Assembly: GCA_948099385.1 (NCBI GenBank)
Contig: CANUEZ040000184.1
Location: 1-64,000, forward strand
DNA length: 64,000 bases
Origin: Fasciola hepatica
Lineage: Eukaryota > Platyhelminthes > Trematoda > Plagiorchiida > Fasciolidae
Reading direction: 5' to 3'
Below the pieces are notes generated by a model, which made no database searches, was not told the origin of the DNA, and worked only from the letters and a program-made list of their open reading frames with translations. Both the position numbers and the translations under genes were made by a program. Within the stretch, counting starts at the first letter, position 1, and the number at the start of each line of letters is the position of its first letter. This document shows, in pieces, positions 11,176 to 22,900 of the stretch.

Positions 11176-12589
11176 AAGCGAAAGGGATATTCACTTATTT
11201 ATCTGTATATGAGGACAAAACGTGCATAGTGGCGCTCTTCTGCATCAGTGTCCAGTGGACCCGTAAATGATTTGCTCAAGAATCCGTAGAGAATATGTAT
11301 AGAGGTCTATTTAGAACACTTGAAAAAATGAATGATAAGCTGGGTAGTGAAGTACATACTGTTCTGAACTGTCCCACTAACTATAATGAGAAGACTATTC
11401 TGCCTTCGAAGCATCTCCATTTATTTGTATGAAAACGACAGTTTTTATGCAATGAATGGTGGTCATAACCAGATATTGGCCAGCACACTTATTGGTTCAC
11501 CTGTTATTCTCAGCCAGTTGTTCTGAATGATTTTTCTGGGATCAAACCTAATTGGTTGATCTGGTTCAGACAATAGTTGGCATCCGATTGGTTCTTCCTC
11601 CGGCTTCGTTCCAATCTTGTCCTCGTTTCGAGACTGATGAAGACGTGTTGGCTGTTCGCCAAACCATCGTGCTGTCCACTAAACGAACCAAGTCGTTTGT
11701 TGACAATGTGCTAGCCCGTTCCCTCACAGTGCACATGTCGCATGAAGCTTGGTCTTGGTGTACAAAAATATATAAATTACATGAGAGACATGAACTGGCT
11801 CATTATTCTACAGCAAGATAGTCCTCCTTGCAGAAATTCTAGTCGGGCAGACAGGGAACTCTCATTGTTTTAACCCGAATAGTTTTGCATCCTTCAGGGC
11901 ATCATTGATACAGCTCCACAGGCAAGGTTGATCGTGATTTACTACAGTTCAGATCAACCGACATGTTAATTTTTTGCTACCTCAAAATCATTGGAATGTG
12001 GTTCATCGGGAATTTCTTTTTACGAGTGACGAGTTTGTGTGTGTGTGTGTGTACCTCCCGAGTCTCGCCACAGATGATGCAAAGCAAATCAGTGGCCAAA
12101 GCGATTTGACGCCGGCATAACATGCATAATGCGTATAATACTGGTATATAATCGGCCGAACGCCGAATGGGAGTGAATAACCACCTAATATCCTAATAAG
12201 TCTGGTATGGTAAGTGTGAGGGTACGGTCCGACACATCGTTCGATGGACGGTTTAGTCTCACTGGTAGACAGTGCGTCAGCACCGGCCCCTACCGAGCCC
12301 ACGAAACCACGAACGGCAGGACAGCCGATCGATCGCATGAATCAATGGACAAGAGACGAATCCTGCCAGGGCCATTTAAGCCTCAAGGCGTGGTTGTGCA
12401 TACCAGTTGAGTGAATGCGGTGTGTGCAACGAGTGGGCGCACGTGGCGGCAACCCATATATTCTTTATTTGATTGTGAGGCAGAACTGAGTTCTCACTAG
12501 AGCTAGTGGGACGGAACAAAACGGTGGGGGGCCGGGCGGTAGTGAAAAGCTGTTTATCACCAATGTTATCATCGGTGAAAAAGTCTGAA
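11176..12589. other. Intergenic stretch, no gene seen
   Basis: Only a short (GT)n run (about 12037-12051) stands out. Frames at 11552-11821 plus and 12003-12338 minus lack recognisable motifs or splice support. Confidence 0.5.
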
Positions 12590-13030
12590 TTGCTTGCTAT
12601 GGCGATGACGGATGCTCGAACGCTTCACTGTGGAGGTCTTGAATGCTTTATGAACCTTCATGTGACACACCTTCGTTGGTGGCCGCTTTCGACCGACCGC
12701 ACTTCATGTTTTCCTCGACTGATCCCGTTTTTCGAATTTGTTCACTAGCCTGCGTACAGTTGATGCAGCTATCATCGGCTTTCCCTCCGGATATTGTCGA
12801 TTAAAATCTCCGTTTGCTCCGCATTTCACCTATTCTCAACAAAGAGACAGACCAACATGGCTGCGATCTAGAACGGTTGATTTTCGTTGTCACACTAACA
12901 TCTTTGTAGTCAACAACCCATCGCGATCGATAATCAACCTCGCTGCATTTGGCCACTGGTCCTAGCTTGTGCACGCTCGCGCACGCACACATGCACTCAA
13001 TCGGTCACTCAGTTTTCAACCCAGACCTGT
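12590..13030 (-). pseudogene. Relic of Tc1/mariner-type transposase N-terminal HTH region
   Basis: On the minus strand the translation reads NRQYPEGKPMIAASTVRRLV, then NKFEK, a frame break, TGSVEENMKCGRSK and ATNEGVSHE. This matches the HTH pattern (R.LV.KFEETGSV.D...GRP.TATNEE) of Tc1/mariner-like transposases. The stretch beyond, about 12880-13030, is also shared with the copy at 42790-42920, including the shared GTTGATTATCGATCGCGATG. The catalytic domain is absent. Confidence 0.65.
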
Positions 13031-16000
13031 CTACTCTGTGGTCATTGTGATCGTCAGACCTTTAGACAACGGGCGAATTGATCTCCGATACCGATCGCAG
13101 CGGAACACGCAGCCCCATGCACTCTACTTGACTTGTTCACTGCTTGTGAGCAGTGCCCTTTCGGGCGTTACCTATGAGACTTCCACATTAAGTGAATGGC
13201 TGAGTGACGCGATATGTGGTGTGGTTTTTTTCAGGCACATGCTTTATTCACCCCAGTGAAAACTTTTTTTAATGTCTGCTTGATCTTCATACTTCTGTTT
13301 GTTTTTTACTCGACTAGATGATACTACGAGGTAGCAAATCAAAGCATTCTGTGCAAAAGGGGAAGATTCGTGGTTGAAAAACACTGACCTCAACCACCAC
13401 CAACAAACTGTTGTTGACACTATTGCCATCAAGTGGCACACAACAATAGACCACCGAATCAAGGGTATTTAGAAGAACTGAAACCCGTGCAATGAAATAC
13501 CGACTTCATAATCAACAGACGTACAATCTTTCCCGTACCTTAAGAGCCAAACGCCGCAGTCTAAGAGCTTTGCGCCATAGTTAAACTGCGCAGTAATGCT
13601 CTCAGACTACGGATAATACTGTAGTAATCGATCCGGAACTGTCATCGTCAATAAACCAGACTCCATTAGAATCATGTTTTAACTTTGGAGACCGGATTAA
13701 TAACCAAGAGGGCCGGATGATCTCACCTGTGTCTCCTGTGAATCACGCTTCCCTCGATCGCATACATACTGAGCCCCCGGGTGTTTTGGCGCGCGTTTCC
13801 CACATGTTTCGTTCATACTCAGCTGGGTGTGCTGTGGCTCATCAATGGTAAGCCTTCAACAGTTGTGTACCACTCAAAGTGTGACTGAGGAACTGTTTTT
13901 TGGGCAGCCTGACACTCACGTGCGTTCCATTTCACTACATAAATTTCTGATTGGTTATTTTTGTCACATTTGCCTTGGTCATTATTAAATGATTATACTG
14001 ATATACAGACTTTGCCGACTGCTCACCTGAACTGTTTGAGAAATGACACATCCCGCAATGTGATTGTGTTTGTCATTAGAACCCTCCTGCAAGCCGCGTG
14101 GTGCCCTATAGCTTTATACATATCCAAGAGAACAGGGGTCAACCAGTCAGAGGTGGTTATCAGATTATCACACTGAAACAAACAGATTCCTTCGTGATTG
14201 GTTATTACATTGGTTACACATGGCGCCGTGTATAGGTTCACATGCAAACGAAGGTGTTGTAAATAGAAGTGATAGCGCACAAAGTTACGACTACGGTCTT
14301 CTCAGTCGTTAGATTGCGTAGTTCCGTGTAAGACCTATTTCACTATGTACGATACTCCGGGCTGGACTTGGTAACGCAAGTTACAGCCTATCAGCTCGTC
14401 AATGAAAACCCCTAAAGTACCGTTGGGAATCATTAGCAGTGCAGTGCGCCATCCACGGAGCCCAAACTGAGAGTCTCGAACCCATGGAGTCCATGTTGGT
14501 GAGTCACACACGTTTCACTGCGAGTCAACATTGCGTGGTACACGGTGGTCTAAGAAAAGTGAAGGCATTGCAAGACAACTTACAGTGTGTTTGATCAGCC
14601 ATCCACAATCGGAGTCATTTGTTGCTTCGGTGACGAGTTATTAGCGTCCCAAATCACTGTCAACACGCAGTTTTGACTCGTAGCGAACCACCAAGAGCCG
14701 ATTCCCAATTGTGACTCAAAACAGACAACATACGCTGGAATGAGATGAGAATTGTTATCAGACCATGTGAATCTACCATTCCATGTGTGGTAGGGACTAT
14801 GCTACATTCACTTTACTGGCTTGGATAGTAAACAAAATTCCAGTTTTTTCACGAATGGCATAGATTAAAGCTAAATTCTGTTTGGTTTCGCTAGCGCTTC
14901 ACAGTTGGTCACATAAGGTCATAGAAGAGGAGCTATGCAAAGGAGAAATCTCGCAGATAAAGCAAATACCCTGAAGGCTTTTTGGGGGTGGTATCTCAAA
15001 AGCAACGGAACATCTCCGCTCGTATACCAAGAAAGCCACCGTATCAGACCCCCTAAGCAGGTTTTGAACATGTATTAAGAACCTTAAACTCGGCCCGTGT
15101 GTCTTGTGCTATCAAGCTTTGAGATAACTCAAAGTCTACTAGGGAAGTATCTTCTGAATTTGTTACGTCGCTGGTGGTCGTTGAGGTTCATCCGTCGAGT
15201 AACACATATCCGTCGAACGATAAGGCAGTTAACCCAAAGGGTTAAGCACTATTGTTCATGTTGGTTCCAACGTGCAAGAATATGTAACATAAGAAATGCT
15301 ATTCTCGTGAACCTGGTTGATACATGCCACAAGGCAAAGATAGGAACTGTTTCTCGTGTACTCCTAATCGCCCCCTCCCTAACGGACTTAAACCTATTCA
15401 TTGTGGGCCGCATAGACAATGGTTATCCCTCTCATTCTATTCGCACTAAGTACATAGAAAAGATGAGTTCAAGCCCTCCTCAATTGTGATGCACTCAAAC
15501 TAACCGCCAACGGTGAACTTATTCAGGTCAGACCAAGTGAGTGTCCTGACCTGGTTGTATAGACTACCGAATCCTGATTTCAAACGCTGATGACTGGGAA
15601 AGGTCAATGAAATGTTTGTGTCTTGCAGTCTTCGTCTTATTTCAGATTTTTTTTTAAATAATGAAAACGCTATCCCTAGTAGACGGAATCAGATAGCTGA
15701 TTGTCTTAGGCGCACTGAAATCCTAAATATTCCAAACCCTCAGATGAGATACGCACAAGACAAACATGGAAGCAGTTCTTTATATTTTTGGGCGAATACA
15801 TCGAATAGCTTTCCGAACACACTACACTGAAACTGGACACGAACGGAAACATAGGTGGAAACAGACCGAATCCGCGCTTGGGATAGGGCAAATGGGCAAA
15901 TCGAAGGGCCGGGTTTTTGTGATTGTGTAGAGAGTTGTGTTCGGATAGATGGAAGTGCGTGAGCAACAGAGGGTAGAGTTCGGGCTGAATGGTAAGGGAG

Positions 16001-16910
16001 ATAAGAGAATGGGATGCGGAGATATTCAGTTGGTGAATGATTGTGAACTGTCAGAAAAGGTGTCGGGTTCGGTGTCCTGTCCGAGCATGTTTCATAGCTT
16101 GTGGGGAAGGGAAGACAGTGCAGGTCGGGATTGACAAAGCGTGTTTTTTGGGAAAACATTTGAGATGCGGACCACAATAGTTAGACCGGTCGGGAACGAT
16201 CGGGCGAGTTGGATACAAAGTTATGGCCGAAACTAGCGAAATGTTCATGTGGAGAGGTGTGTGGGATGGACCGCATCTAAAATTTTCGCATACAAAATGC
16301 TTTTTTTACTGATAATAAGTTCAGTAGCCAAATCCGGTAAATCAAATTCAAAACTGAACATGCCTTCATGGTGAGGTTCTCAGCCTTTCGTTGCCCCATA
16401 AACACAACGATGATAGGGTTCGGCTGTTTTATTCTATCTCGGTGCTTGCATAGGCCAGTTTGTCTTTATCGGATTGTGCCTCTTCATCCGATAAGATTGG
16501 ACCACTTGAGGGTTTGGAAAGTTGCTTCCAGAAGGCTTGTATATGACAACGTGAAATTGATTCGGTTCAATGGACTAGACCTACACTAGAGATTTTGTTC
16601 TTTTGATTGATTGATTGGTTGATTGGTTGTTCGAGAAATTGCTGGAAAGATCAGGACCCATCGAATGCAGTACGAAGACAGGAGTGTAAGGAAGTCTTCG
16701 TGTTGCATAATCGAACGGTTGGAGGTGAACGGGATTGGGAGACCAAGCGCGGGGTTTCGGTCGTTCGGAGATAACTGTCGGACATCTTCGGCTTCGACTC
16801 CTGCAACTGAGCGTGGGGAAGGATGCGTAATTAGTGCTTGTCACAGAATCGCTTGGAGGGCATGAATTCTTAGTTGTCTAAATGAGATACATACATGGGA
16901 CTGACATACC
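13031..16910. other. Intergenic stretch downstream of the myosin gene
   Basis: No recognisable gene. The myosin 3' UTR should begin just below 16911. A possible minus-strand AATAAA (plus-strand TTTATT) lies at 16428-16433. The longer open frames (15097-15489 plus, 15740-16177 minus) carry no identifiable domain. A small ATTG-rich run sits at about 16600-16628. Confidence 0.45.
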
Positions 16911-16958
16911 TTATTCCTCATCTGGGGCCATGCTTGCAGCCGGCTTACGAGCACGCAT
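16911..16958 (-). CDS. Mhc: Mhc exon 26: non-helical tailpiece and stop
   Basis: After a 112-bp intron with a very strong pyrimidine tract (CTCTATCTCTTCTATC...CTCAG), 16 codons read [15 protein letters not shown] and TAA. If this intron were retained, the frame would instead end VSFSTDQF at 17044. A donor-like GTATGT lies one base after the stop codon (TAAG|GTATGT), so a 3' UTR intron is possible. Confidence 0.82.
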   Translation of the reverse strand: MRARKPAASMAPDEE

Positions 16959-19900
16959 CTGAGTGTAGATAGAAGAGATAGAGAAAAGGAGCAGCATTAA
17001 AAATTGACATTTTCATCCAGCATAGTTTCTTTGAAGTTTATACTCAAAACTGATCAGTTGAAAAACTTACACCTTGTCCAGCACCGGCTGGGGCTGCACT
17101 GACTCCTCGGCTAGCGGACACAGACGAACGATTCTTTGCGCGCAATTTCTGCAATGCTTGTTCAGCTTCATCCGCACGCGCCTCGGCATCCTCAATCTCA
17201 TGCTGAATCTTGCGGTATTTGGCCAAATTGATGGCGGCAATTTCTTCGGCTTCTTCCACTTGTCGTTTGTAGGTCTTGATTTTGCCTTGCAATTTCTCGA
17301 CCAATTCTTGCATACGATCATGGTTCTTCTTGTCCTCTTCGCCCTGAGTTCAATTAGAAGTCCAAGAGTTAATGATAGATCCAAATTAATCAGTAAGAAA
17401 TCATACCAGATCGGTGAAACATGTTTGTCTATCTGCATCTGACTTACCTGCATACTGATTTCCTTCATACGTCGATCCACTTTACGCAAATTCTTCTGTG
17501 TCTCTGCGTGACGACGTTGTTCGGCTTCCAGTTCGGTTTCCAGTTCCCGGACACGTTGTTCCAGTTTACCCACAGCTTTGCGTCCATTCTTCATTGCACC
17601 TGATTCACTGTCTTCTAAACGGGCCTGCAATTCTTTGACCTAGTCAGTGGAATAAACCAATGGTCATTTTTTTGAGAAAGTAGCATGGCAAACGACAGGG
17701 AGAGAGAGAAAGGGAATGAGAAATTGCATAACAAAACGGATCACTCACTTGCATCTCCAATTGCTTGCGAGCCTTCTCCACATGTTGGGTATGTTCTTGT
17801 TCTTGACGAATCTCTTCAAACACACGGGCGCTATCAGCCGTAGCTTTCTTGGCACGTTCGTCAGCTTGTTTGGCTTCGTTTGCAGCTTCTTCCAAGTCGG
17901 CTTGCATGGCTGCTAAATCGGCTTCCAGTTTACGTTTCTGGGCTGCCAGTGAAGCATTCTGCGTGGACAGTTCCGTTGCACGGTCAGAGGCCTCGGCGCG
18001 CTCAGATTCGGCCATTTTACGGGCTCGTTCGGCTTGTTCCAAAGCAGTTCGCAATTCGTCCAATTCACCGGCCAACATTGTGGCACGACGATCGGCGGCT
18101 TGGAATTGTTCACGGATATCGTCTCGTTGGCGTTGTTCGTCTTCTAGTTGACTTTGAATTTCACGAACTTGTTGTTGCATCTTCTTCACGTTCTTCTCCT
18201 GTTCAGCACGAGTGCGATTTGAGCTGTCCAAAGCGACTTCTAGCTCGTTAATATCTTGTTCCAGCTTCTTCTTGACTTTCAGAGCTTCGGCTTTACCCTT
18301 GGCCTCAGCTTCCAAACTGGCCTGCTGAGATTCCAATGCGCGTTGGTGATTTTTACGAGTAGCTTCAAACTCTTCCTCTTTTTCTGCAAGACGTCGGTCA
18401 ATTTCTTGGCGTACTTGGCTCATTTCCAGTTGGGCACGTTGTAATTTGGCTTCCTCTTGCTCCAAAGCACCTTCGGCTTCCTCCAGAGCGGATTGCAACT
18501 CTTCTTTCTCCATTTCCAATCGTCGTCGGGCTTTGTCAATCTCGTGAACCGAGCGGCCACCTTCGCCAAGTTGTTCGGTCAAATCGTGAATCTCATCTGG
18601 AAGGGGAAATAATACAATTGAATAACAGACGGCATTTAGGTTGCTCATAATGAACTATCTTGTTTTCAGTTGTGTGATGCGGGCAATAAATGAGTATTTA
18701 ATTTGAATGGTGTTTGTGCTAATCACTGATACGTACCACTCAAGTTCTTGTTCTCCCGTCTGATACCTTCAATCTGATCGTGGGCTTCTTCCAGCTGAGC
18801 CTTAAGACGGAACATCTCAGTTGATTGGTTACGGGCATCACGTTGTGCATTTTCCAACTCAGCCTGATCCAGGGAATGAGGAAAAACAAGCAGACCAAAA
18901 CCGGATTTTAGACACAATCATCTCGAAACTCATTTCTGTCCCAACAGAATGCTTCGAAAAAAAAATTGGGCATACCTGTGAATCGGCAAACTTCTTTTGC
19001 CATTCGGCCAAGGTTCGGTTGAAATTGCCCTGTTTTCGTTCCAGTTGGCTAGCCATTCCATTGGCTCGTTCCACATCAACCATTAGATCTTCCAATTCGC
19101 CTTGCAAACGAGCTTTGGTCTTTTCCAGTTGGCCACACTTGGACTTTGTTGCTTCCAATTCGGATTCGAGTTCTTGAATCTTGGCGTTCAGACGACGTTT
19201 CAGTTCGTCCATTTCTTCCGACCGGACGTCACCGCCACCACCGCCACGGCTACGCAACTGTTGCAATTCGCCCTGCAATTTTTGCAATTGGCGTTGCAGG
19301 TCGGCTTTTCCAGATTGTTCCTCTTCCAGCGATTCACGCAGGGAGTCTAAATCGCTGCTCAAGTTACGCACTTCGGAGTTCAGTTTGGTTTTCATCTGAA
19401 TCATCATAAGTGGCATCAGGAAAGGAGAACAAAGGAGATGATGAAATGCTACCAGATGGAAATGGTCAATTGAATACAAACCAGATGGCTAAAATGAACA
19501 TTAGGATTGGTGACAAATAATACGCGCAGAAAACAATTCAACTCACGCGAGATTCCTCTTCCAAATTGTGTCGCGCCTCCTCGAGTTGTGCAGTCAACTG
19601 TTGTTTGACTTTGGCCAACTGGCTCAGCTGTGATTCGGCCTCCTCCAACTGTCGTTGCAATTCGGAATTTTCTTGACTGCTTCGGGCTTTGGATGAGGAT
19701 TGTTCGTTCAAAGCCTGTGTAGTCTCGTCCAATTTGACCGAGACCTCTTGGAGTTGAGCTTCCAGTGCTTTGGCAGCTTTCTCGGCGTTCATCTTGCCCT
19801 TGTTTAGGGCTTCCAACTGGTTATGCAAATCATCCAATTCGGATTTGAATTGATTGCGTTCTTTCTCAGCCCTATTCACAAGTGACACAAGAGAAGAGCA

Positions 19901-22900
19901 TTAAGGAAATTAGCAATAAAACAGCACCTAGCTGTAGAACAAGGTTGCATAACTGCTAATTGCACTCACTTTGCTTTAGCCTTATTGGCTTGGTCAAGCT
20001 GATCGGCTATTTCACTCACGGCATCGTTTTGCTTCTTGCGCATGGCAGCCACGGACTGCTCGTTCTGAATACGAGCCTCTTCCAAGTCGCGCTTGAGTTT
20101 CATCAACTCATTCTCACGTTTCTTGGTCAAGTCAACCTGAGCCGCATTTACACCATCTTGCTCTTCCAATCGGTCAACCACCTCTTCCAATTCGGCCTCG
20201 ACTTGTTGACGGGCTTTTTCGGCTTTCGAGCGAGCTGCTCGTTCGGCTTCCAAGTCTTCTTCCAGTTCTTGGATACGGGTTTGTAATTCTTTGATTTTTC
20301 GTTGCAACTGGGCCACAATCCCTTGCTCGTCCTCGAATTTCGAGTTCAAGCCACCGATCTCAGCATCTTTGCGACGCAACTGTTCTTCCAAATCCCGTTT
20401 CACACGCTCCAAATCATCTACGGTCTCTTGGGTTGCTTTGAGATCACCTTCCAGTTTGCGTTTCACTTTCTCCACATCGGCACGAACTTTTTGTTCCCGA
20501 GCCAAATTCTCTTCCATCTACATAAATTTGCACCCGGTGGAGGGATAAAAGGAAGAAAAAAAGGGGACGGCATCAGGAAAGTCAGATATACCGTATGAGA
20601 GACATTTACGGCTACGCTCACTCATTACATTTGTAGGGAACGTACCTCATCCAAGGTGGATTCTAATTTGGCTTTCAATTTGGTCAGATGGTTCACCTTG
20701 TCCTCCTCGGCCTGCAATGCTTCTTGAGTACGTTTGTTTTGTTCGTCCAAAGCTTTCTTCTCCTTGTTCAACTTTGCAATCGCCTCATCTTGCTGAGCAA
20801 TTTCACCCTGCAACGTACGGATCTGGTTGTCCTTGGTCTGTTTCTCCTGTTCAGCTTTTTGCAATGAGGATTCCAAATCTTCCACATCTTTCTTCAATTC
20901 CTCGATTTCAGAGTTCAGTTTCTTTTTCATTTCATTCAGATTGGTATTCGCATCCTCCTCATCCGCCAAGCGTTCTTCTAATTCTTTGATACGTTGTTCC
21001 AAATCACCTCGTTGAAGGACCAAGTTGGAAATCTTCTCTTCAGCTTCGGCCAAACTGTCTTGCTCGGTTTGCAGTTGAAGGAACAAGTCGTTCTTCTGCT
21101 GCAAAACGGTCACATTCTGTTCTTCCAATTCCTTCTTGATCTTTTCCAACTTCTCGAATTCTTCTTTCAGTTTGGCTAACTCTTCCGCGGCTTTCTTCAT
21201 TTCCTCCTCTTGGCGAGCAATGTTCAGCATAGGCTTCACTTTGGTGTACAAACGCCACCAAGGCCAGTTGCGGAGCATCAGGTATTTACGGATGTTCCGT
21301 TGCATCAATGTCAAAGCCACACTATTCAGAACAAGAAGATCAAAACAACATGAAATAATTTTACTGCAATTTAGCCCCATTAATCATCATCATCACCATC
21401 ACAATCATTATTAGCACACCAAAGCCAACTCTCAGATGGGTAGCTTACCGCTGATCTTGTAATTTGCGGTATTGACGGCGCATCAGGTACCCGCGAATCT
21501 CGGCTTGGAACAAGCTGATAATAGCGGACAGTTTCTCATCACGCATATCTTCCAGACTGGCCAGAGTACCGGCTTTGAAGAACACCTTAGTATTACCGCA
21601 TTGGTAAAGAGATTTGTCCAGATGAGTAGCGTCCAACAATTTCTGGGTCACTTGACGTCCATCAACGAAACCCTCAGGAATGACACTCGGGGCCAAAATG
21701 GAATATCTATTCAGAAGGAAAAGGTGATCCGAATGAAGTTTATACGCAGCGGGAGTACCGGTCATTGGTTATACTGATTTCACATTACCTATTACAATAC
21801 TTACCGTTGTTTGAATTCAGAGTAGATCATTCGGTTGGGGAAACCTTTGCGGCAAATACGGATACCTTCTAACACACCGTTACAGTGGAGCTGATGAAGG
21901 ACGAGATGAGCATCAATGACACCTGAAAAGGAAAGTACAGTACGGGTAGACGCAGTCATCGTTGCACAAAACAAATCTCACATTGAGCTATTGGCTACTA
22001 GAAAAATAGTGAGTAGGCACGGACAGAACGAAGCACAATTGACTCAACTCACCCGGTTGCTTGAATTCGTTGGGCACAATACAACGGATGAAATGTGGGC
22101 TGGTGCTGTTCAAGTTCTTCATCAATTTGTTCAGTGATTCCTTGAAGGCAGATAAGAACAAATTAAGGAAGCGTGTCATCAAGTTATAAATATGGGATCA
22201 GGACATGTTAGGCTTCTGGCTACATGCACGGAAGAGCATGCAACATACATCTACGTGCAGTGTTTAGATGACAAGATTCCGGGGGTTTCATGCCGAAACT
22301 TGATCTAAAGAACCGATTGATGCCAAGTGTGCCCAAATTATCTAGACGTACGACATAGAAATACAGTCAGAAAATTAGCACACTGGATTACGTTGAAGGA
22401 AAAACCCTTGCCCCAGCAACTTGCTACAGCATTCATGGGGAACACGGATGGCTTATTCTATAACTAGCTATGTGCGAACGAAAGTAATGCCAACAATCAC
22501 TTGAAGTGATTTAATTCAAACAGTACACATCGAGCATCGAGCCAACTGCATTTTATGATTTACCTTTTGCGATATTTAGGAAGAGGCTAAATGACAGATA
22601 AATCACTACGAGGCGTGCACGTAACAACCAAACAACAACGACGACAACAACAACAACTACGACTACTACGGATATCCATTTGAACTAGGCTAATAACAAA
22701 GGGTTGGTGAACGTGGTAAGTTCAACTATCAAATCACTAGGCACGAGTATAGGAACGATGGTTAGGCTGTGAATACCCTGTGGACAGACGAGATGGTTTG
22801 CATAGAGCCCCCTTTCTTGCGACCTCCAGCTGCCTTATCCACTGGAGACAGATGAAGGAGGATAGAAGGAGAAGAGCGTGTTGATGAAGAAACGGATTAT

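Noticed and set aside
15097..15489. 130-codon plus-strand frame
   Set aside because: No motif, no splice context, and unremarkable composition.
17067..17630. 187-codon minus-strand frame reading through exon 24 and intron into a wrong frame of exon 25
   Set aside because: The intron has perfect GT-AG ends, and the spliced frame matches the myosin family while the read-through does not.
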